Source of the DNA: Reyranella sp.
GTDB lineage: Bacteria; Pseudomonadota; Alphaproteobacteria; Reyranellales; Reyranellaceae
NCBI GenBank assembly: GCA_029946105.1
Contig: JAQSDW010000235.1
Span: forward strand, 26,516-68,337
Direction of reading: 5' to 3'
Length of the DNA stretch: 41,822 nt
The position numbers were made by a program, and so were the translations under genes. The notes under the pieces are model-generated. The model made no database searches and was not told the origin of the DNA. It worked only from the letters and a program-made list of their open reading frames with translations. Shown here in pieces: positions 33,956 through 41,820 of this stretch (position 1 is the first letter of the stretch; each line of letters opens with the position of its first letter).

Positions 33956-35089
33956 ATGACAATGCAAGAGCGGCGTTTACGGATATTGGCGCTGCTCGGG
34001 GCGGGCCTGGCCACGGCCTTCTTCGGCCTGCCAGTGCAGGCCCAGCAAGCTGCGCCGCCGCCCGCCGTTCTGGTCCAACCCGCCGAGCTGAAGCCGATCG
34101 CCGATCAGGCGGAATTCATCGGCCGCGCCGCCGCCGTCGACAAGGTCGAGCTGCACGCCCGGATCAAAGGCTTTCTCGGGCCCCGCAAGTTCAAGGACGG
34201 CGACATGGTCAAGGAAGGCCAGGTGCTGTTCCTGATCGAGCCCGAGCCTTACCAGGCCACGGTCGACCAGAAGACGGCCCAACGCGATGCCGCCAAGGCG
34301 GCCCTGGCCAACGCCGACCTCCAGCTCCATCGTGCCGAGGAGCTCCTGCGCAGCAAGACCGGGACCCAGCAGACCTACGACCAGCGACTGTCGGAACAGC
34401 TCCAGGCCAAGGCGCAGGTCGAGGATGCCGCGGCCCAGTTGCGCGATGCCGAGATCCAACTCTCCTACACCCAGATCAAGTCGCCGATCGACGGCCGCAT
34501 CGGCCGCGCCTCGGTATCGCCGGGCAACATCGTCGGCCCCGACTCGGGCGTGCTCGCCACGGTGGTGAGCGAAAATCCCATCCGGGTCCTGTTCTCGATC
34601 ACCCAGCGCGAACTGCTCGATGCGCGGCGCGACGCCTCCTCGGGCGACAACCTCGTCGTGCGCCTGCGGCTGGCCGACGGCAGCCTCTACAAGGAGAAGG
34701 GCAAGCTCGACTTCATTGACGTCACGGCCGACGCCAAGACCGACGGCCAGGTGGTCCGGGCGGTATTCGACAACAAGGACGGCCTGCTGACCGACGGCCA
34801 GACGGTGCGCGTGATCGTCGAGGGCGAGAAGGTTCCGACCGTGGTCGCCGTGCCGCAGGCCGCGATCGCGCAGGACCAAAGCGGTCCCTACCTTTTCATC
34901 GTCAACGACAAGAACGTGGCCGAGCAGAAGCGCGTCAAGGTCGGCACCGCGCGCGACGGGCTGGTCGCCATCAGCGAGGGCCTGAAGGCCGGCGAGAAGG
35001 TGATCGTCCAGGGCCAGCAGCGTGTCCGCCCGGGCATGACGGTCAATCCAACCGTGGCGCCGCCCTCGGCCTCGACGCAGAAGCAGTAA
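33956..35089 (+). CDS. RND efflux membrane-fusion (adaptor) protein
   Basis: 377 aa adaptor of the AcrA/MexA type. Signal peptide ending in VQAQQ without a lipobox Cys, so it is probably not lipidated. The biotinyl-lipoyl halves are FLGPRKFKDGDMVKEGQVLFLIEP and IQLSYTQIKSPIDGRIGRASVSPGNIV, separated by a coiled-coil hairpin (about 95-160); beta-barrel and membrane-proximal domains follow (VPQAAIAQDQSGPYLFIV, GLKAGEKVIVQGQQRVRPGM). ATG 33956 or the ATG six bases later are both possible. Three bases separate it from the pump gene. Confidence 0.92.
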   Translation: MTMQERRLRILALLGAGLATAFFGLPVQAQQAAPPPAVLVQPAELKPIADQAEFIGRAAAVDKVELHARIKGFLGPRKFKDGDMVKEGQVLFLIEPEPYQATVDQKTAQRDAAKAALANADLQLHRAEELLRSKTGTQQTYDQRLSEQLQAKAQVEDAAAQLRDAEIQLSYTQIKSPIDGRIGRASVSPGNIVGPDSGVLATVVSENPIRVLFSITQRELLDARRDASSGDNLVVRLRLADGSLYKEKGKLDFIDVTADAKTDGQVVRAVFDNKDGLLTDGQTVRVIVEGEKVPTVVAVPQAAIAQDQSGPYLFIVNDKNVAEQKRVKVGTARDGLVAISEGLKAGEKVIVQGQQRVRPGMTVNPTVAPPSASTQKQ

Positions 35090-35092
35090 GTC

Positions 35093-38000
35093 ATGACGAT
35101 CTCGTCGCTGTTCATTCGCCGGCCACGGCTGGCTTTCGTCGTCTCCACCGTCATCACCATCGCCGGCATCATCGCCATGACGGCGATGCCGGTGGCGCAG
35201 TTCCCCGACATCGTGCCGCCGCAGGTCCGTGTCACCGCGACCTATCCCGGTGCCTCGGCCCAGGCGGTCGAAGAGAGCGTGGCGCAGGTCATCGAGGCGC
35301 AGGTCAACGGCGTCGAGCGCATGCTCTACATGAAGTCGACGTCGGGCGGCGACGGCAGTTACTCCCTCACCGTCAGCTTCGAGGTCGGCTCCAATCCCGA
35401 CATCAACACCGTCAACGTCAACAACCGCGTCAACCAGGCGGTCGCCCTGCTGCCGCCCGAGGTGCAGCGGCTGGGTGTCACCACCAAGAAGCAATCCTCG
35501 GCGCTCCTGCAGGTGATCGCAGTCTATTCGCCCAAGGGCACGCGCGACGCGCTGTTCCTGTCGAACTTCTCGACCATCACGCTGCTCGACACGCTGCGCC
35601 GCGTGCCCGGCGTCGGCGACGCCACGCTGTTCGGCGCGCTCGACTACTCGATGCGCGTCTGGCTCAACCTCGACCGCATGTCGAGCCTCGACATCACGCC
35701 CAACGACGTGGTCCAGGCCGTCCAGGCGCAGAACGTCCAGGCCGCCGTCGGCCTGGTCGGCGCCGCACCACTGCTCGACGATGTCGGCTTCCAGCTCAAC
35801 ATCACCACCCAGGGCCGCCTGACGACGGTCGAGGAGTTCGAGAACATCGTCGTGCGCGCCACATCAGCGGGCGCGCTGGTCCGGGTCAAGGACATCGCCC
35901 GGGTCGAACTGGGCGCCAAGACCAGCGATCAGCTCGGCCGCTACAACGGCAAGCCGGCCGCCGGCATCCAGATCTACCAGTTGCCGGGCGCCAATGCGCT
36001 GGCCACCGCCAAGGGCGTGCGCGACGCGATCAAGGCGCTGGAACCGCGCTTTCCCGACGATATCGCCTACGACGTCATGTACGACACGACGGTGTTCGTG
36101 CAGGCAACGATCGAGAGCGTGATCCACACGCTGATCGAAGCCTTCGTCCTGGTGGCCATCGTCGTCTTCATCTTCCTCGGCAACCTGCGCGCCACCCTCA
36201 TTCCCATCATCGCCGTGCCGGTGGCCCTGATCGGCACCTTCGCCGTCATGCTGGCGCTTGGCTTCTCGGCCAACACCATCTCGCTGCTGGCGCTCGTGCT
36301 CGCGATCGGCATCGTCGTCGACGACGCCATCGTCGTGGTCGAGGCGGTCGAGCATATCCTCGAGCACGAGCCAAACCTCACGGTGGCGGAGGCCACCGAA
36401 AAGGCGATGACCCAGGTCACCGGGCCGATCATCGCCATCACCCTGGTGCTGCTGTCGGTGTTCATTCCGACGGCGTTCATCCCGGGCATCTCCGGCCAGC
36501 TCTATTCCCAGTTCGCCGTCGCCGTGTCGGTCTCGATGGTGATCTCGGCGATCAACGCGCTGTCGCTGTCGCCCGCCCTGTGCTCGCTGATCCTGCGCCA
36601 CCGCAAGAAACCACGCGGTGTCATGGCCTGGCTGCAGAACGGCATCGACAAGAGCCGCGACGGCTATGTCCGGCTGGTGACGCCGCTTGCCCGGCGCGGC
36701 ATCATCGCCGTGCTGCTGGTCGGCGGTTTTGTCGTCGCGACCGGCGGCATCGGCAGCCTGGTTCCCAGCGGCTTCCTGCCCGACGAGGACCAGGGCGCCT
36801 TCATGGCCGAGCTGCAGCTGCCCGACGCCGCCTCGACCAACCGCACGCTCGCCTCGCTCGAGGAGGTCGAAAAGACGATCGCCGGCCGGCCGTGGCTGCA
36901 GAGCATGTTCACGGTCAGCGGCTACAGCCTGATCGACGGGCTGGCGCAGCCCAACCGCGCGCTGGTCGTGGTCGGCCTGAAGCCCTTTGCCGAGCGCAAG
37001 GACCCCAGCCTGACGGTGTTCCGCGCCCTGGAGGAACTCAACGTCGCCTTCAGCCAGATCGCCTCGGCCAACGTCTTCGCCTTCAACCTGCCGCCGATCA
37101 TGGGGCTGGGCAATTCGTCGGGCTTCGAGTTCGTCGTCCAGTCGCTGTCCGGGGCCTCCCCGGCCGACCTCGCGGCGGTTTCCCGCGGCCTGACGATCTC
37201 GGCGCAGGAAGTGCCGACGCTCACCGGCGTCTACACGACCTATGGCGCGTCGACACCGCAGATCAACCTCAAGCTCGACCGCGAGCGCGCCCAGGCGCTG
37301 GGCGTTTCCATCTCCGACATCTTCTCCTCGATGCAGACGGCGCTGGGCGGCGCCTATTCCAACGACTTCAACCTGTTCGGCCGCACCTGGCAGGTGAAGG
37401 TCCAGGCCGACGCCGCCGACCGTGGCAAGATCAGCGACGTCTTCCGGGTACGTGTCCGCTCCTCGAGCGGCGAGCTGGTGCCGCTGCAGGCGGTCGCCAA
37501 CATCGAACTGGTGACCGCGCCCAGTTCGATCGTGCGCTACAACAACCTGCGCTCGGTCGTGGTGAACGGCGCGCCGGCGGCGGGCTATTCCTCGGGCGAC
37601 GCGATCGCCGCCATGGAGAAGCTCGCCAAGGCGACCCTGCCCGCCGGCTACGGCTACGAATGGACGGGCACGGCGCTGCAGGAAAAGGCGGCCAGCGGCC
37701 AGACCGGATTCATCCTGGGTCTCGCCGTGGTCTTCGCCTACCTCTTCCTGGTCGGCCTCTACGAAAGCACCGCCATCCCGGTCGCCGCCCTCCTGTCGGT
37801 GACGGTGGGCCTGTTCGGCGCCATGACCGCCCTGCTGATCAGCGGCCTCGACAACAACATCTTCGCGCAGATCGGCATCGTCGTGCTGATCGCGCTCGCG
37901 GCCAAGAACGCCATCCTGATCATCGAGTTCGCGATGGCGGAGCGCGCCAGCGGCAAGGACATCGTGACCGCGGCCACCACCGCCGCCGCCCTTCGTTTCC

Positions 38001-38254
38001 GCGCCGTCATGATGACCTCGTTCGCCTTCATCCTGGGCCTGGTCCCACTGGTGATCGCTTCGGGTGCGGGCGCGGCCACCCAGCGCGCCGTCGGCACGGC
38101 AGTGTTCGGCGGCATGATCGCGGCGTCGTTCCTGGGCATCTTCGTCATCCCCGGTCTCTACGTGGCCTTCCAGACCGGCCGCGAGAAGATCAAGGGCATG
38201 CTGGGCCAGGCACCGCCGCCGCCCGCGATCAAACCAGTCGAGCCGACGCACTGA
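35093..38254 (+). CDS. RND multidrug efflux pump, HAE1 (AcrB/MexB) family
   Basis: 1053 aa with 12 membrane helices and two large periplasmic loops, the standard AcrB size. Starts FIRRPRLAFVVS. Proton-relay residues D410/D411 (GIVVDDAIVVVE) and K938 (AAKNAILIIEFA) match AcrB D407/D408/K940. Other landmarks: AQFPDIVPPQVRVTATYPGASA, PTAFIPGISGQLYSQFAVAV and LGLVPLVIASGAGA. It exports hydrophobic or amphiphilic compounds using the proton gradient; substrates unknown. No outer-membrane channel gene follows and no regulator is adjacent, so a TolC-like partner must be encoded elsewhere. Confidence 0.95.
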   Translation: MTISSLFIRRPRLAFVVSTVITIAGIIAMTAMPVAQFPDIVPPQVRVTATYPGASAQAVEESVAQVIEAQVNGVERMLYMKSTSGGDGSYSLTVSFEVGSNPDINTVNVNNRVNQAVALLPPEVQRLGVTTKKQSSALLQVIAVYSPKGTRDALFLSNFSTITLLDTLRRVPGVGDATLFGALDYSMRVWLNLDRMSSLDITPNDVVQAVQAQNVQAAVGLVGAAPLLDDVGFQLNITTQGRLTTVEEFENIVVRATSAGALVRVKDIARVELGAKTSDQLGRYNGKPAAGIQIYQLPGANALATAKGVRDAIKALEPRFPDDIAYDVMYDTTVFVQATIESVIHTLIEAFVLVAIVVFIFLGNLRATLIPIIAVPVALIGTFAVMLALGFSANTISLLALVLAIGIVVDDAIVVVEAVEHILEHEPNLTVAEATEKAMTQVTGPIIAITLVLLSVFIPTAFIPGISGQLYSQFAVAVSVSMVISAINALSLSPALCSLILRHRKKPRGVMAWLQNGIDKSRDGYVRLVTPLARRGIIAVLLVGGFVVATGGIGSLVPSGFLPDEDQGAFMAELQLPDAASTNRTLASLEEVEKTIAGRPWLQSMFTVSGYSLIDGLAQPNRALVVVGLKPFAERKDPSLTVFRALEELNVAFSQIASANVFAFNLPPIMGLGNSSGFEFVVQSLSGASPADLAAVSRGLTISAQEVPTLTGVYTTYGASTPQINLKLDRERAQALGVSISDIFSSMQTALGGAYSNDFNLFGRTWQVKVQADAADRGKISDVFRVRVRSSSGELVPLQAVANIELVTAPSSIVRYNNLRSVVVNGAPAAGYSSGDAIAAMEKLAKATLPAGYGYEWTGTALQEKAASGQTGFILGLAVVFAYLFLVGLYESTAIPVAALLSVTVGLFGAMTALLISGLDNNIFAQIGIVVLIALAAKNAILIIEFAMAERASGKDIVTAATTAAALRFRAVMMTSFAFILGLVPLVIASGAGAATQRAVGTAVFGGMIAASFLGIFVIPGLYVAFQTGREKIKGMLGQAPPPPAIKPVEPTH

Positions 38255-38262
38255 ACCAAACC

Positions 38263-38287
38263 CGGCTCTCCGCATCCGGGGGAGCCG
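38263..38287 (+). terminator. Hairpin after the RND pump gene
   Basis: CGGCTCTCC (38263-38271) pairs with GGGGAGCCG (38279-38287), 9 bp with one G-T pair and a 7-base loop, starting 8 bases after the stop. No T-run follows, so it may be Rho-assisted or simply protect the 3' end. Confidence 0.45.
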
Positions 38288-38324
38288 CCAAAAGCCATCG
38301 TTTCCCGGGCTTTCACCCGGTTCC

Positions 38325-38382
38325 GTGTCACACCAAGTGTCACACCAAGTTGTGACATTTTCTGTGACACCGACGTGTGACA
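38325..38382. promoter_or_regulatory. Phased TGTCACA/TGTGACA array
   Basis: Five 7-mers: TGTCACA at 38326 and 38338, TGTGACA at 38351, 38363 and 38376. Start-to-start distances are 12, 13, 12 and 13 bases. The first two are a perfect tandem 12-mer GTGTCACACCAA. The two groups are reverse complements facing each other, with a 7-bp inverted pair around CCAAGT. This looks like a multi-site operator or iteron set; the binding protein is unknown. Confidence 0.5.
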
Positions 38383-38602
38383 TCGCGGGTTTCGCCTGCG
38401 GTCCCCCTGACAGTCGTGGGCGCCGCAGCAGACCGTCTAAACCCGTATTCGGGCGCGTTTTCTCGCGCCTTCGGTCCACCCTGCCACTGGACGGTCTCCA
38501 GCGAGGGCAGCCATTCATTGCTACGCACGGCACATGACCGCGGGACGGCCCCTCCTCCTCAATTGGATCGTACCCGGCGGGCGCGCGGGGCGGGGCATGG
38601 TC

Positions 38603-38697
38603 AATGGTTTCACCATTCCGTCGCCCGGAGGCGACGAGAAGGGCTGGCGGGTTTCAGCCGCCCTTGCGTGCCGTCCCCACCCGATCAGGGGGGACGG
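38603..38697. ncRNA. Candidate structured element of four consecutive hairpins
   Basis: H1 AATGGT/ACCATT (38603-38617, 3-base loop); H2 GTCGCC/GGCGAC (38620-38635, CGGA loop); H3 AAGGGC-T-GGC/GCCGCCCTT (38639-38665, one bulge); H4 CCGTCCCC/GGGGACGG (38671-38697). Stems are separated by only a few bases. It may be a structured RNA or a composite mobile repeat; strand is not determined. Confidence 0.4.
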
Positions 38698-38755
38698 TCG
38701 CTTTGGTCCCTGGAGACGGACCTCGTGTAATGGTATCGGATATGTATCCCTACAT

Positions 38756-38804
38756 CTGCTGAACCTGCAAATCACTTTTGCGTGAGCAAATGCTGGCAGT
38801 GCTG
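38756..38804. repeat. Dispersed repeat, copy B
   Basis: CTGCTGAACCTG (38756-38767), 12 variable bases, GCGTGAGCAA (38780-38789) and TGCTGGCA (38791-38798), matching copy A at 22955-23004 block by block with identical spacing. Confidence 0.7.
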
Positions 38805-38853
38805 GCGAGCGATAGGCTGGAGTGCGAGAACCGGCGGGAGGGTTGAAATGCTG

Positions 38854-38881
38854 GACGCCCGTGAAGGCGAGGCTGAGCGGC
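38854..38881. repeat. 28-bp exact repeat, non-coding copy
   Basis: Identical over 28 bases to 40674-40701, which lies inside the Ca2+/H+ antiporter gene where it encodes PLSLAFTGVE. The two copies are in the same orientation, 1820 bases apart, and this copy lies just past the 3' end of the VIT-like gene. Confidence 0.85.
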
Positions 38882-38901
38882 ACTTCCAAAGGCAGAAAAC
38901 G

Positions 38902-39561
38902 TCAGCCGCCCAGCGCGACCGCGACCAGTACCAGCCCGACACCGAGCACACCGACCAGTGCGGGAGCGCGCCACGGATTTGCTCCTGAATACTGTGCCCA
39001 GCGGTAGCCGATCAGCAGCAGCAGTCCCACCTGCAGGCCGTTGGCGATCCGCAAGGCCACGGCGGCGTCGCCGGTGAACAGCAACGGGACCAGGCCGGGC
39101 AGCGCCGCGAGCGACACGAGGACGCAAATGATGGCAGCGGCGATATAGTCGCCCGGCAGCAGATGGGCCCTCTCCACGCGGGCGTTCTGGAGCATGCGGG
39201 TGAGAGACCGGTGGAAGTCCGCCCGGTCTTCCGCCCGCATCTCGGGCTCGCCCTCGAGATCGAATTCCTCGCGGACAAGTCTGATTGCCTCGTCCTGATC
39301 GGTGGCCTGCTGCAGACGTCGGACGAGCACCATGCGCCGGTTGCGATTGAACCTGGCGCCCAGCAGGTAGAAGGCGGCATCGATCACGCCCCAGGCGACG
39401 TTGCAGCCAAGAAGGGCGACCGCCAGCTCGGCGGCATTGAGCTCGGATGGTGCAGTGAGAAGGCGTGCTCCCGCCGTCATGGTGAGTGCCATGATCAATC
39501 CAAACAGGATCTCGAGCAGGCTTTCCGATGGATCGAGATGACGATGGACGAAACCCAGCAT
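38902..39561 (-). CDS. VIT/CCC1-family transporter-like membrane protein
   Basis: 219 aa. N-terminal amphipathic start then SLLEILFGLIMALTMTAGARLL and LGCNVAWGVIDAAFYLLGARF (helices about 18-39 and 52-75), a charged cytosolic middle (about 80-140) and three more helices (about 145-165, 172-190, 197-216). This layout is that of the VIT1/CCC1 family, which moves Fe2+ or Mn2+ out of the cytoplasm. Metal specificity cannot be read from the sequence. ATG at 39561, four bases after the preceding stop, so it is translated with the MetA-like gene. Confidence 0.75.
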   Translation of the reverse strand: MLGFVHRHLDPSESLLEILFGLIMALTMTAGARLLTAPSELNAAELAVALLGCNVAWGVIDAAFYLLGARFNRNRRMVLVRRLQQATDQDEAIRLVREEFDLEGEPEMRAEDRADFHRSLTRMLQNARVERAHLLPGDYIAAAIICVLVSLAALPGLVPLLFTGDAAVALRIANGLQVGLLLLIGYRWAQYSGANPWRAPALVGVLGVGLVLVAVALGG

Positions 39562-39565
39562 GTGC

Positions 39566-40528
39566 TCAGCCCCCAGGCTTCTTCGCCGCCGACAGCGACA
39601 GCGTGAGGTAGGCGTTCCAGCCTTCGGGGCGATTCTGGGCGGCGAACTCCTTGTAGCCGCGCAGGTTGACGTCGACCGCGAGGCCGCCCGCTGCGAACGA
39701 CCATCCGACCTGGGGGCCGACGCCTGCCACCCTCGAGCGGAAGTCGCCCAACCGCGCGCTCCCACCCGTATCCGCGCTCACCTGATTGTAGAGATAGGCC
39801 ACCGCGCCGGCATACAGCGACTCGTTGAATGACCACGACGTGCCGATATCGATGTGGCCGTCCGTGCCGCTCCGGTAGCCGGTCTGGGGATTGACGAAAT
39901 TGTAGGTGAGGCCGGCCGTCACCGAGATCTCGAAGCCCGACGCCGGCATGTAGGTGTAGCCGAGGCCCCCGTCGATCGCCCAGTGGCCGACCCCGACGCC
40001 GGCCAGTCGGTTGGGGTCGTAGGGACCGGTTGGCGCGCTCCCCATGACGTAGCTCATGAAATTGTGGTCGCCACCCTGCCATTTCAGTGACGCGATCGGG
40101 TAGGTATCGCTGATGCCGCTGGCGCTGTCGCTGGACCCGCCCGAGATCGAGTTGCCGCCCGGTCCGGTGAGCGTCCCCCAGATCGAACTGTCCGATCGAC
40201 CCACCGAGAAGGTGACGCCGACCGCGAGTTGGCCGCCGAGGACGGGCTGCTCGAACGTGTAGGTGGGTGTCAGGAAGAGATATTGTTCGCTGACATTGAG
40301 CCCGGCGAGAAGACCGCCACCACGTGAGAAATCGGTGCCGGCCACCGCGCTGGCACGGCGTGTATAAAACATCACCTCGAACGAGACACCCGGGTCGCCC
40401 GGCACCGCGGCGAAGCTGCCAAACTGACCGGGCAACCAGACGCTGGCGCCACCTTCGTCGGCGAGCGCCGGCCCCGACGCCAGCAAGCCGGCCGCGAGGA
40501 TCAGGACCCGCTTGGTCAGCCGCAGCAT
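39566..40528 (-). CDS. MetA-pathway (SphA-like) outer-membrane protein
   Basis: 320 aa. Signal peptide (about 1-24, ending GPALADEG). The mature chain alternates polar and hydrophobic residues with many aromatics (YLFLTPTYTFEQPVLGGQLAVGVTFSVG, HWAIDGGLGYTYMP, FEISVTAGLTYNFVNPQTGYRSG) and ends NRPEGWNAYLTLSLSAAKKPGG. This fits the phenol_MetA_deg/SphA family of outer-membrane beta-barrels linked to uptake of hydrophobic compounds. Here it sits between two cation transporters. Starts shortly after the antiporter gene stop; an upstream in-frame ATG (40552) overlapping that gene is less likely because the signal peptide begins at 40528. Confidence 0.8.
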   Translation of the reverse strand: MLRLTKRVLILAAGLLASGPALADEGGASVWLPGQFGSFAAVPGDPGVSFEVMFYTRRASAVAGTDFSRGGGLLAGLNVSEQYLFLTPTYTFEQPVLGGQLAVGVTFSVGRSDSSIWGTLTGPGGNSISGGSSDSASGISDTYPIASLKWQGGDHNFMSYVMGSAPTGPYDPNRLAGVGVGHWAIDGGLGYTYMPASGFEISVTAGLTYNFVNPQTGYRSGTDGHIDIGTSWSFNESLYAGAVAYLYNQVSADTGGSARLGDFRSRVAGVGPQVGWSFAAGGLAVDVNLRGYKEFAAQNRPEGWNAYLTLSLSAAKKPGG

Positions 40529-40535
40529 CGCGGCC

Positions 40536-41630
40536 TCATGCCGGTATCGCAAACACCGTCACCGCCATGATCGCGTACATGGCGATGAGCTGCACACCGG
40601 TGAACCAGGTCGACTTGCCGCCGACGATCAGGATCGAGGCGACAAAGGTCGCGGCAATGACCAGGAACACCTCGACGCCCGTGAAGGCGAGGCTGAGCGG
40701 CGCCGGGGCGATCCAGAGGCTGAGCAGCACCAGCAGCGGCGCCACGAACAGCGCGATCTGGGTGCTGCTGCCGATCGCGATGCCGACTGCCATCTCCATG
40801 CGATTGCGCATCGCCACCAGCACCGCCGTACTGTGCTCGGCCGCGTTGCCGACGATGGCCACGACCACGACGCCGACGAACAGGCTGGAGAGGCCGAGCG
40901 CGTGCGAGGCCTGCTCGACGGTGGCCACCAGAATTTCACTCATCCACACGATCAGGAGCGTCACGCCTGCCATCACGCCGAGCGTCAGAGACATCGACCA
41001 GGGCGTGCCGTGGTGCGCCTCCGCGCCAGCCGCCTCCTCGCCGTGGAACAGGTCGGCGTGAGTCCGCAGCATGAAGATGATGCTGCAGACATAGACCACG
41101 AGCAGGATCACCGACACGACCACGCTGAAGGCGACCGAGCGGCTCGCCAGCTCCCCGGTCTTGGTGGCGGCGAAGACCGACGGCACCAGGATCGCCATGG
41201 CGGCAAGCGCCATCATGCCGATCTGCGTGCGTGCGCCGATGGTGGCGAAACTCTGCACCTTGTAGCGAAGCCCCCCGGCCAGGAACGACGCGCCGAGCAC
41301 CAGCAGCAGGTTGCCGATGATCGATCCGGTGAGCGACGCCTTCACGACATCAAGCATGCCCGCCCTGAGCGCCACCAGCGCGATGATGAGCTCGGCGGCA
41401 TTGCCAAGGGTTGCATTGAGAAAGCCGCCGATGCCTTCGCCGGTGCGTGCCGCGAGCTTCTCCGTCGCGACGCCCAGCAGGCCAGCGAGCGGCACGATGG
41501 CGATGCAGGCCAGCACGAAAACGAGCAAGGGCGAGTCGGGCCGCGCATGGTGAGCCCAAGCGGCCACGGGTACAGCGAACAGCAGCCACGCCAGCGGCGC
41601 GTCCGACAAGATGGTGCGCAGTATCCTCAT
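40536..41630 (-). CDS. Ca2+/H+ antiporter (CaCA superfamily, CAX/ChaA-like)
   Basis: 364 aa with about 11 membrane helices. Both alpha repeats are clear: GGFLNATLGNAAELIIALVALRAG (about 68-91) and VVVAIVGNAAEHSTAVLVAMRN (about 254-275), each with the GNxxE motif that binds the cation. A short His/Glu-rich loop (HADLFHGEEAAGAEAHHG) separates the halves. Exports Ca2+ (or other divalent cations) in exchange for H+. A GGGGAGAG site precedes the ATG. First gene of a three-gene unit with the MetA-like and VIT-like genes. Confidence 0.93.
   Translation of the reverse strand: MRILRTILSDAPLAWLLFAVPVAAWAHHARPDSPLLVFVLACIAIVPLAGLLGVATEKLAARTGEGIGGFLNATLGNAAELIIALVALRAGMLDVVKASLTGSIIGNLLLVLGASFLAGGLRYKVQSFATIGARTQIGMMALAAMAILVPSVFAATKTGELASRSVAFSVVVSVILLVVYVCSIIFMLRTHADLFHGEEAAGAEAHHGTPWSMSLTLGVMAGVTLLIVWMSEILVATVEQASHALGLSSLFVGVVVVAIVGNAAEHSTAVLVAMRNRMEMAVGIAIGSSTQIALFVAPLLVLLSLWIAPAPLSLAFTGVEVFLVIAATFVASILIVGGKSTWFTGVQLIAMYAIMAVTVFAIPA
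40674..40701. repeat. 28-bp exact repeat, copy inside the antiporter gene
   Basis: Coding copy of the 28-bp sequence also found at 38854-38881; it lies in the reading frame as PLSLAFTGVE on the minus strand. Confidence 0.85.
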
Positions 41631-41646
41631 TGGTCTCTCCCCTGCT

Positions 41647-41820
41647 CTATCTTAATCGCATCCGCGTCCCGCCGCACGCCGCACGCCACACGCCGGGGTC
41701 GATCGCCATGGGCATTTGAGCGCTGGCGGTGAAGGCGTTCCAGACGATCGGCACCGGGATGAGCTGGCGCGGGATGACACTGAACCGAATCGTCTGCAGA
41801 GCACTGATCGGAGGAGCGGG
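41647..41820 (-). other. Open frame running off the right edge, uncertain
   Basis: A minus-strand frame is open from the window edge to a TAG at 41647-41649 (58 codons), with a fairly protein-like start (LQTIRFSVIPRQLIPVPIVW) and a low-complexity Arg/Gly-rich end. It could be the 3' end of a gene beginning outside the window. I do not recognise it. Confidence 0.25.

Larger units (their letters stand above)
38255..38901. other. Gene-free, repeat- and hairpin-rich stretch
   Basis: 647 bases without a convincing gene. In order: a 9-bp hairpin (38263-38287), a phased TGTCACA/TGTGACA array (38326-38382), four adjacent hairpins (38603-38697), a GGTCC/GGACC hairpin (38705-38722), copy B of a dispersed repeat (38756-38804), and a 28-bp exact copy of part of the Ca2+/H+ antiporter gene (38854-38881). 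Short open frames exist on both strands but none has a good ribosome-binding site together with protein-like composition. Confidence 0.65.

Noticed and set aside
35864..38533. 889-codon minus-strand frame antisense to the RND pump gene
   Set aside because: Composition is that of a reverse-complement shadow and it covers a clear HAE1 pump.
38521..38889. Minus-strand ORF beginning with the duplicated antiporter peptide PLSLAFTGV
   Set aside because: It runs through the dispersed repeat and all four hairpins, and its product shows no family resemblance; better explained as repeats than as a protein.
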